From Macrotis lagotis (Eukaryota > Chordata > Mammalia > Peramelemorphia > Peramelidae), in NCBI RefSeq assembly GCF_037893015.1, contig NC_133662.1:271119944-271183943 (forward strand): 64,000 nucleotides of DNA, read 5' to 3'. Of this stretch, positions 54,901-64,000 are shown piece by piece; the first letter of the stretch is position 1, and each line of letters begins with the position of its first letter. Made by a program: the position numbers and the translations under genes. The notes beneath the pieces were generated by a model. The model was given only the letters and a program-made list of their open reading frames with translations, had not been told where the DNA came from and ran no database searches.

Positions 54901-57900
54901 AGGCCAGCCCAGAGGCACGGCCTGGGCAGCTTCACAGCAGATGCCTCCAGAAGGCACCTCTCTGGTGGGCTGACTAGAGCAAATGGACCCCAGGTGGCAA
55001 TCAAGGAACTGGCCTCCGAGATCAGGGAACTGGCCTACTGGGATTTCCAGTCTCTTGCCAGATCAGCTAAACTAATTCCATAAAGGATAATAATGAGATT
55101 TTCTTTGCAAAATGAAGAGTTGGCTTTCTTTTTCTACAGGCAACACATACTTATTCTCTGGTGCTTGGCAGATGTCCATTCAACTTTGCCAGATGGGGTC
55201 TTGCTGAATCCCCCAACCCTCATCAACAACAAATACCACCAAAAAAAAAAATCCGTAACTCAACATCTTCCCCTCCCTCCCAATACAACCATCACATCTC
55301 GAATCCCCAGTTGGAGACTGAACGCTCGGGGTGGGTGGGAGGGGCCTACAAGGGCAGTGGGGGGGGGGGGAGCCCTGGAGCACATGCACACACATCACTA
55401 TACCTGCTCAGCCAGCTTTCCCAGCCTGTTGGGCTGACAGGGGGGCCACAAGCAGAAGGAGCAGAGGTCGGCAAAGGGAGAGGGACAGAGGAGAAACAGC
55501 CAAAAGGAAAAGAGACAGAGGCAACAGGAACAGGAGAGACACACGGTCAGAAAGAACAAAACACATGATTGCATCTTGAAGAAAAGGAAGGAATATCCCG
55601 TTAAGATGGGTCTAACAAGCACAGGGCAGCCCCCACTCACTCCCAAACAATCAGCTGAGACAAAAACAGGAGGTAGGGGACAAAACTGGCTGGTGGCCAC
55701 TCCCAGAGATCTCCTCAAAGAAAACAGGAAAGAGAACAATGACCAAGGCTTCCCACAGCACCGGCACCGTGTCCACAACGCCCTTGCCAAGGGCCTCCCG
55801 ACAGGGCCCAGCCTCCATCTCTACTCATCAGCTGCTTTCAAAGTGCTCTGGTCTCTTACCCCCAAGACAGAGCATGAGCTCTGAGCAGACATGGCTTTGC
55901 CCCAGCTTTATATGCAGAATCCCATTAAGAGGACAGAAAAGGGACCTTAGGCTCAGTTTCTGCTGACCCCCCCATTCAAAGAAGCCTTGGCAAGCTATTG
56001 CCACAAATGCTATCCAAACAACTAGGGTTCATCAATTAGGGGTCACAATACTTAAGAAGAGGAGCAAGTGAGGCAGCAGAATGAAGACAAGGCCTTTAAG
56101 GCCTTGATGAGAGTTCAGGAGTTAATACTGCTATTTCAAAATTTCATTTTCTGCAGTAACTAAGGAATTCTGGAATGCCTGGCAGAAGGGACCTTCAAGT
56201 TGTCTGTTCCACCCCAATACCATCCTCCCATCTGACAGATAAGCAGGGACCAATAGAGGCCCAAGACCTTTTCCCAGATCCCAAGGTTTTCAGAGCCAGG
56301 GAGAAGTCCTTGAGAGGCCACTTCCCTGGGACTCTAGTGCCTGCCTGAGCAAGTATTTCCAGGACCTGGGCAGGAGCTCATCTCACCTGTAAGCAAATGG
56401 CTACATTCACTCTGCATCCAAACGTGGTGCTGACGGCCCGGGCAGAGAGGCCCAGGTCTTTGAACAGCTTGGAGAAGGATTGTGTTAATGCGATCCGGGG
56501 TCTCTCTTCTGCAACCACCATACATGTTCGCACACAGGACAGGTTCACGCTTTTTGCCTGTTTGGGAATGGGGAAGTGGGCAGGGTGAGGAATCCTCCAA
56601 CATGGCCATGATTTAGGCCCTAGAGCCTGGGTCAAGGAGAGAACCCTGCAGGGTCATTCTCCACCGGGGACCCAAGTCAGCTTGACTAAGACATGTCCAT
56701 ACTCCCTTGAAGGCAAGGACAATATCTTGGCCGTTCTGAAACCATGACCACCAGCACCTAACTGTGCACTTCAATTCATAACAGACGCAAAATTTAAGGG
56801 AGAAAAGCCATAGAGGACATTTTCTCTGACAGAAATAGCTCATCACTGCCCTTCCCAAAACTCAGAAATAGGACTCATCGATCTGAGTGGAAAAGTGCAT
56901 AATACCACTGTGCTTGAAATACCCAATGAGTCCACTGAGCCAGGCATCCACAACACTGATGCGGCTGGGCTCCAGCCTGTCCTCTTGGCTCTTTGGCTAT
57001 GGGGGGGTGCCAGTGTCCTCCAACCTGTTCGGGTCTTCACTCATTCTCCCTACTTGGCAGTCTGTCCACCTCTTACGCTGGGTCAATGGAGAGTAAAATA
57101 ACACTGTGGGTCACTTGCTTAATTGCCATTCATCCTTCCATGACCCTCTGTCCATTTGTCCTTCTGATTGGTCATTCTGACTGTCGAGAAGGAGAAGAGT
57201 AGAGCTCTGGATCTGTAGAACCATTTTCTGATCCAATCCCATTTCACACTTCACTAGATGAATTACAAATTCAATTCATTCCTCATTCATGGAGCTTTTC
57301 CAAAATAGGAAATGCATCTTTTGTTTAAATTTTCCATGAGACCTCATCCATGATGCTGACCATAAGCTCAAAGGAAGCTTGATTTATCTGCTCATTTAAC
57401 ACCTCATTTGAGGTTGGAAGCCATGGTGGAAACAGCCAACCCTTTGCCCAAGTTGGGCGAGTGTGAGATGGAATACTAATTGACATGAGAGACCTTACAA
57501 ATCTTGACTCCAGTGCCCATGTCCCATCCCCCCGTGTCTCCTCCTCTTCTCTGGGATAAGCATCTATATTCTTGGCAACGGTCTTCCTGGGATCTGGGAC
57601 CCAGTTTTCTCAGTTTGGCAGCTCTAGCTTGACTATGTCCTTCCAAAAAACCTGGCCTCTAAGGTGACCAAGGGTGAGTATGAAGTTCTGACTCAGGAAA
57701 ACACAAAGGATGTGAAGTCTTCTCACAGCCAGAGTAGCCACAGTCCCTAGAACCACTAAGACCTTTTGATCTGGTTTGTGTCCAGCCTTGTCCTTGTGAA
57801 GCTGGTTTCTCACTGCAAGCCCCCAATAAAAATTCACCGTTTTTTGTTGGGGAGATCTGCCACGTTGTCTAGTCCTTCCAACTCCATGTCATCTGTAAAT

Positions 57901-60900
57901 CGGACAAGCAGGCTACTTATTGAGATGGGGGCTGTATGATGCCTTCTTGGGGACCCCCAGCACTTAGCATTGTGCCTGCTGACTCTGACTCTTGGTCTAG
58001 ATTCCTTCTTCCATCACATCACTTACATAAAGTGGAAACTGAGGACAAGTGACAGTGGGCCCTTGATTGATCAATGCTTCATTGACTGACTGCACAGACA
58101 ATGCGTCCTCATCACTGACAGACACCAAAGCCCCACAGCAAAGGGCGACAACATGGAGCAACGAGGACATGATGACAGAGCAAGGCCCCTGGCCCACCAA
58201 TGATGCAGATGAGCCAAGCTTGGAAGGGGCAAATGAGGACTATGGCACAGCTGCAGGAAACACCAGAGCAGGGGAGCTTCGGGGAAGTCTGGATATTGGA
58301 CGATGGAGCAAAGTCACCCCTTTCTCATCAACTTGTGAGGACTAATAAGGGGGCCGAGAACTCAAGAACTGATAGATTTGTACACATGGACTTATCAAGG
58401 GCTGATTTTCAGCTCCAGGAGTCATTCAGGGAAGGCAGCATCACTGCCAGTCAAAGGCAAGGTGGAGTACACTCAGCAGGCTCCCCAGGAAGGAGAGGAA
58501 GAAGACATTCTCAGTGAACTGGAAGGAAAGGCACCTGGTCTGCTGGGGGTGAGGAGCAGAAAAAGCTACTTCCTCTATCATTTTTGCCAACCTCTACTGC
58601 CAAGGGTGGACAGAGGAAGAAAAGAGCACAAGCAATCCAGGGGAGGAAGGGAGGGAGCAGCAGCCCCCAGGATAGAAGCCCCTGACCCCAGCTCAGACCT
58701 CTGGGCTCTCAAGGTGCTGGGGGCACTCACCCTGAGGAGATCTGTTTGTGTCCCGAGCCCTTTGGTGCACATCTCCATGACAGAGTAAGAGCAGAAGGTG
58801 ACACGGACTCGGTACTGACTCACAGCAGACAGCCACAAGGACACGTTGTTTTCAAGTTCAAGTGGAGGGACTAGGAGGGACTGGTGTCCTGAATAGACAC
58901 TGCAGGAACAACATGGAAACTGCTTGTCAGTCGAGAGTTAGATCAACCTTTCTCCACCCCGTCTCCCCCTCCCCCAAAGCCTGGAGGTGGGGGCCGCGCA
59001 CCTGCACAAGCACCAGAGGGCGAAGCCCAGGCCACAGTAGGGGTCCAGGCAGACGGCAATCTGCCGAGATGGGTAAAGCTCACACTGAAGTTTGATTGAC
59101 CGACATAAGGCACTGGTGGCCGCGTGTGACATCTGAAAGAGGACAAAGTGTGCGTCTCAGGACAGGCCCCCGCTGCCTACCTCCTGCCACCCCCCCACTA
59201 CCCCAGAAGGCCAGAATGACCCATCCTGCCGAGGGGTCACCAGGAGGGCTTGGTTACAGAAGAAAGTATCCCTGTGGGGAGGGAGAAGAGTCCAAGGGGG
59301 CTGCTGTCCAGGGACAGTCTGGATGAGACTTTCTTGGTTTCTCTGACCTACAGAAATGTCCCTTATTGTTGCCCTGGGAGTGCAAGGGGCAGATTTGTGA
59401 TTCCATTCACCTCAGGAATCCCCTCCACAAAGGCAGACAGCAGCCTGTGTATACACTATGACTTTGGCAGGGTGCAAGGGTACTTCTGAGCCGAGTGGCC
59501 CCAAGTAGTCTGCCCAGGGCCACCAGATCAGAAGGCAGCAGAGGCGAGCGAGAATTGCACTCAGTTCCTCTGCCTCTCAGCCCACCCCACCGTGCTGCCA
59601 CACTCTAGGGATGAAGCCAATAGCCCTAGCACCAGAGAGGCCTACCTTGACGCCTGCTAATATGCCCGTAGTGGAAACACTGAAGTCTAAGTAAGCCAGC
59701 GTGTCAGGGGAGGGAGGCCGAAAAACACTCACTACCCTCTTCTTGGGGAGGTCATCTGTTACAGGAAAAAAGGTGGTTCTATAAGTGGAGGGGTAGAGAG
59801 TGGCATGGCCAACAGCCCCACAGAAGCCATGGACAGGCCTCCAGGTGCCAGGAAGGGGCCCCTTCAGTCTTTCCCAGTGGGGCTCCAGGTGGGCTTCTAC
59901 TGCTACTGAGACCCCTGCCAGGTCCTCCTCTCAGCAGAACCAGGGAGCAGCCAGGGCAGTAAGGAGCTGAGTCATACAATGAGGGAAAGAAAAGGAGACC
60001 CTGCTAAGAAATTAGCTTGGATCCTGGTCCAGGGGAATCCTGGGGTCACAGGGAGAGGCTGGGGATTGGGTGAACAGAATTCCCTTCCATTTTCCCTCCT
60101 TCATACTGAGTAATTTAGCATGGGTGGGAAAGGGCAGTCGAGCAGGAAGCTCACTACTCCACCCATCTAGACAGCCATGGCTATGGTGTCCTGGCCATCA
60201 CCCATGCCCATTCCCAGGGTCTGGAGAGGACACTATCATTCATCCATGACAACAGTGAGGACACTTCTATGAGTCATTCATCCCCACCCCCTCATCATAT
60301 AGTTTAGGGTGACACAATGCTACAAGGTAGAGGCCCCACTGAAGCCCTGGCAGAGCCTCTCATGCTTAACCTGCTGCCCTTGCTCCTTACATAGTAGGGT
60401 TTGGAGTACATAGGCATGGGTCCTCCCTGGGCTAGTCTCCTTAGATCCACCAAGGGTAGTCCTTGGGGGAAGAGGGCTCTACTCAGAGGGTGCTCAGTCC
60501 GGCAGGATCTATCCCAGCAGAGATACCAGACTGACCCACCAATTAAGGTTGGCCATGTGGCCACTCCCATGTAGCTAGATGGCCATGGGTCTCTATAACT
60601 GCCCTACCTCCCACATGTGCTCCCTCCAGGCAGAGCCAGTATCAGCTTCCAATGTGGCAGCCTCTTCAACCCTCTCCCCTCCCATCCCACAGTATGTGTA
60701 CCTGTGTCTAAGATGGTTGGCCATGTCTTCACATCCACAGCAGCACCTGCTTCCTTGGACTTCAGCAGCTTCATTATTGCTTGGGTTGTCAGAATACACG
60801 TGGACTTGCTGACCTGAGAGGAGGAGGTTGTTCCAGATCCAGGGAAGAGGTTTCCTTGGCTCCCATTAAAGCCAGGGGCACCTCACCCTCCAGACCATCT

Positions 60901-63424
60901 CACTGAGGGACACAGAAGGATGATGGGACTGGCTTTCACCAGCTGGAACCACCAAGGCTTTTAAAAACTTACCTCGACAATCATCTTGACAGTGGGTAGG
61001 GTGGTGGCGAGATTCTGGGGGTGAGGGGGGCGCACCGTGATGGGAATGCAGCCCGCGTACAGACAGCCATAGAAGGTGGCGATGAGGTCCACACCTTGGA
61101 ACAAGCATTCAAGAAGGAGAGAGCCTTAGAGAGATAGCTCAGACTCCCTGTGTTACCAGATGAAAGACACTTGTGTTACATCATCTGTGGCACAACCAGA
61201 GAAAATGAGGGGCTCGCAGAATCACATGTCTGATTGTGACTGAGGGCAGTGTCTAGTGAGAGACAGCCACCCTCAAGAAGCTACAGGACAAATCCTACTG
61301 TGCTTGTCAAGGGAAAGGCCTCTACTCCTCCCAAACTGCTAGGGTCCTTTCCTTGAAATGTACAGGCACACAAGATACCCTGATGACTAGGGTTAGGGGG
61401 GCTGCTCTGTCCCTTTCTCAGCTCATGCCACATGGCTGCACCAGCCTGGTCCTCGGTTCCTCCCCACCAAGAGCCAAGGAGAAAGGGCCATTCCTCCCTA
61501 AGAGAACCACCACGTCCAGCCAGTCTATGCAAAGGGTCTATGTCCGTCTCTGAGCCACTTTAAAAGAGTAGCTCGCTTATGCTTATTAATGCTTAGAGAA
61601 CCAACTTAGGCCTCCACTAGCTTCTCGCTTCCATTCCTCCTTCCCAGAGAGCCAAAGGTGGGTGTTCTGCTCTTGGGGCTCCACACAGGTACTGGTCACA
61701 GCCCATTAAGGGCCACTGAGGCCCTTCCCTCCTTCACTGATGATTATGATTCAAACTGCCCTGTTTGTTTGGACTCCCTAGCCAAATGTAAGAATTCAGA
61801 GGGTTCTGCCCCTATAGCTGGAGCCTAGAACAGCGTCTGGCAAAAAGGGGGGAGCCAGGATCCTCTGCTAAGCATTCATCTGTCAAAGTTTTCAGATTCA
61901 AAGGTTTTCCCTCCTAGCAAATGAGCCAAACTTTCAGATACATCACAAAATGAGCATATGAATTGTCCCTAATCTTTCCTTCCATGTATTTATTTTTACC
62001 ATAAGAGAGAATATATTATTCTATTTTCTTTCATTTTTTTAAATAGATTTTTTAAAAAATGCTTCTCAGGGAAGCTAGGTGGCACAGTAGATGGAGTCAG
62101 GAGTACCTGAGTTCAAATCCGGCCTCAGACACTTAATAATTACCTAGCTGTGTGGCCTTGGTAAAGTCACTTAACCCCACTGCCCTGCAAAAAAAAATGC
62201 TTCTCATTCAAATGAAATTCCCTGAGGTCCTGACACTGGAGAAGGCAAAGTAGGGAAGAAACAAGCTCCCTCCTTTCCTATGAGCGTACCCAACACCCAC
62301 CCTTGCTCTCCTCTCCCAAGGGAAAGCAGAGAGGATTCAATTTTTGAGCTGAAGCAGCAAAGCTCCTGAGAGAGAGACAGGACAAAGCCCTTCCCTAGCC
62401 TGCACCCAGCAGGCTGCTACCTCCTCTCAGAGCCCACTGCAGATGGCCCAGAACCCTGAGCCCAAAGGCCCAAAGGCCCCCAGACCCCTCCTGGGGTGCA
62501 ACCCCTGGAGATCCAGCATCCTGGACCTTGTTCAGTGGTTTAATCAACATCAGGAAGGTGTCATTTTATCAGTGGCAATGGCACAAAGAGGAGACCTAGG
62601 TCTTGGCTTTGCCTCTACTTCTGAGTACCAGGGGATCTTTCCCTCTACCCTTAAGTCATCTCCCCCACTAAAAAGGGAGCCCCCCAAGAGCTGGTGGAGC
62701 AGACAGTGAGAGCTTAACGATGCTGCATTCACTGATACACATGTGCAAATGGCAGGAGGCATGAGTCCAACCAAGGGCATGCAATCCTGCTGACCAGGCT
62801 CGCTCAGCACATTTGTTAAAGAAGAAACCTTGCTCCAGCTTCTGTTCCTGCAGGTGGCCCAGGAAACCTTTCAGATGAGTTCTTTGCCCCATTCATCTCT
62901 TCCACCATTTTGACTGAGATGCAGCTGACACTAGCTTGAAGACCCCACTGGTTGGAGTCCCTGTGGCTTAGGCTGAAGTCTGAGAGCACACAGAATACTG
63001 TCTCCTGGGTCAATTGTGTGATGGGGCCAGATGCACCCCTTTTTTTCCATCTTCAGAGCCCTCTGGTCCAGCCCCCAATCTCCAGTCTCTATGGGGTCAC
63101 CATGCCCAGCTCATCCCAGGAGCCAAGGACTTTGCTGCTTCTCTCAGCGCCTCAAGGGGTATTCTCCTTTGCAGAAAAGAGAATTGAAAGGAGAATCCAG
63201 GGTTTTGCCCTCTTAGTCTGAAGGCCAGGATTCAGCCCTACTGAATGGGGAAGACTCAACACGGGCTCTGCAGAAGGCAGATGCTGCTCCAGCTGCCTAC
63301 CTGGGGGGTAAACCAAAGCCACGTGGTCACCAACATTCAGCCGGCCCCTCTCAGCAAGAGCAGCGGCAACTCTCTCAGCCTTCTTATGTAGCTGGATGCA
63401 GGTGGCAGTGCTGGTGACTGTGCC
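48670..63424 (-). CDS. DIP2A: DIP2 family protein, C-terminal 561 residues, most likely DIP2A (partial)
   Basis: Thirteen exons on the minus strand join in frame with AG/GT borders: 63424-63301, 61094-60973, 60813-60702, 59755-59646, 59132-59002, 58899-58731, 56557-56387, 54769-54708, 52768-52711, 51344-51270, 49955-49781, 49400-49277, 48922-48670. Earlier exons lie beyond the right edge. They encode the second adenylate-forming (ANL/AMP-binding) domain: P-loop-like VSTTGILAGVK, A5-like STTFGC, A7-like RTGYLGFL (Tyr where classical enzymes have Asp, a family trait), A8-like LDETLELRGMRYHP, and an A10-like lysine in INSRGEKQRM. The end ADQLDPIYVAYNM is the DIP2 terminus. DIP2 proteins are large cytosolic/membrane-associated ANL proteins linked to acyl/acetyl-CoA and diacylglycerol metabolism; DIP2A is also reported as an FSTL1 receptor. 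Paralogues B and C share this end, so the A call rests on the S100B/PRMT2 neighbourhood. Confidence 0.92.
51632..51801 (+). repeat. WSINE1-like SINE in DIP2 intron
   Basis: GGGCAGCTAGGTGGCTTTGT to CACTGCCTTAAATAAATAAA. The flanks carry AATGCAAAGGGC and AATACAAAGGGC, a target duplication with one change. Box A region is altered (TTGTGAGCCTGGAGC). Confidence 0.88.
51975..52160 (+). mobile_element. L1 3' fragment in DIP2 intron
   Basis: AGCCTGGAGAGACTCGCACG, AACTGATGCCAAGTGAAGGA and AGCAGAACCAGATCATTGTC are the L1 3' blocks. It is truncated and diverged. Confidence 0.7.
53815..53885. repeat. GGA-rich low-complexity tract
   Basis: About 70 bp of GGAGG/GAAGG units on the + strand inside a DIP2 intron. 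Confidence 0.75.
62070..62198 (+). repeat. WSINE1-like SINE with internal deletion, in DIP2 intron
   Basis: GGGAAGCTAGGTGGCACAGT, then GATGGAGTCAGGAGTACCTG: about 20 bases of the usual AGAGCACCGGCCCTG region are missing. AAAAATGCTTCTC flanks both sides (before 62070 and from 62194). Confidence 0.9.
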
Positions 63425-63854
63425 CTGGAGAGAAACAACAAAACGAATATAGTTGATTGAACAGGGATGGGCTATTAGCATCCCGTCTCTTTAATTGAAA
63501 AAAGACAAAGAAAGAACACATTTTATCCTAAAGAACAACAATGTCCAACAAGGGGGAATTCCCAAACATCCTCCCTTTGTGTCATGAAATGAAACCTGAA
63601 GACACTGACAGCAGGGTCCTGGCAGCTCAGGAAGGTCATAGGTCAACCCAAAGTGGGGTAAACCAAATTAGAAAAAAAATCATTCCACTGTTTAAAGGGG
63701 CTGAAAGTGGACAAAGGAACAGCACAACTGTATTGTCAAAGAACTGGGTCCTTATTGCACAACATTTATCCCAGTTGAACCCCACAATCAAATGTCCAGG
63801 AGTCCCTGGCCTGCCAAGCAGATGGTGGGAAGAAATATGTTATCTTCTCAATAA

Positions 63855-64000
63855 GAAATCTCCCTATTCAGGGAAGCCTGGAGGGATTTGCATGAACTGA
63901 TGCTGAGTGAGATGAGCAGAACCAGAAGAACATTGTCCACCCTAACAGCAGCATGGAGGTGATGATCAACCTTGATGGACTCACTCATTCCAACAGTGCA
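63855..64000 (+). mobile_element. L1 3' fragment at the window edge, in DIP2 intron
   Basis: GGGAAGCCTGGAGGGATTTG, ATGAACTGATGCTGAGTGAG and ATGAGCAGAACCAGAAGAAC. It continues past the edge. Confidence 0.8.

Noticed and set aside
1-64000. Retrovirus-like or other capsid/envelope-bearing elements
   Set aside because: I looked for paired long terminal repeats and gag/pol-like protein motifs and saw none. The reverse-transcribed DNA here is L1 and SINE.

Overview
The window is marsupial nuclear DNA. It is full of short tRNA-derived SINEs that end in TTGCAAAAA (WSINE1/CORE-SINE type), MIR-type SINEs and marsupial-style L1 pieces, and it carries conserved spliced vertebrate genes. The SINE type suggests an Australasian, possibly dasyurid-like, marsupial; that is an inference from memory of repeat families.

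Layout. (1) 2193-3257 (+): an intact single-coding-exon gene for a type I membrane protein with about eight leucine-rich repeats, which I cannot name. (2) 8085-15003 (-): S100B, with two coding exons giving 92 residues and a probable non-coding first exon and promoter near 15.0 kb, next to a 375-bp purine/GGAA microsatellite. (3) 15.8-29.5 kb: gene-free, repeat-rich DNA. (4) 29.6-31.1 kb: a CpG island holding the PRMT2 promoter and first coding exon. (5) 30448-37863 (+): PRMT2, complete in ten coding exons (457 residues: SH3 domain, SAM-binding domain, double-E and THW loops), with a probable 3' UTR to about 39.13 kb. (6) 39.1-47.0 kb: an intergenic block of mosaic L1s, a hAT-like end and a short interstitial telomere repeat. 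(7) 48670-63424 (-): the last thirteen coding exons found for a DIP2 gene, most likely DIP2A (561 C-terminal residues, second adenylate-forming domain). The gene runs off the right edge.

S100B, PRMT2 and DIP2A are also neighbours at human 21q22.3, but there the order is DIP2A-S100B-PRMT2. Here it is S100B-PRMT2-DIP2, so the S100B-PRMT2 pair is flipped relative to DIP2A. The genes are not an operon. S100B and PRMT2 diverge from promoters about 15 kb apart, and PRMT2 and DIP2 converge.

The most notable non-genic signals are a 70-bp inverted repeat with 68/70 matching bases in PRMT2 intron 7, the GGAA tract beside the S100B promoter, a telomere repeat fused to a broken SINE, a local copied patch inside an L1 ORF1, and a SINE at the CpG-island edge that has drifted strongly to GC. 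I saw no retrovirus-like element, CRISPR array or structural RNA gene. Exon borders were set by eye from splice signals, reading frame and remembered human proteins; no alignment was run.
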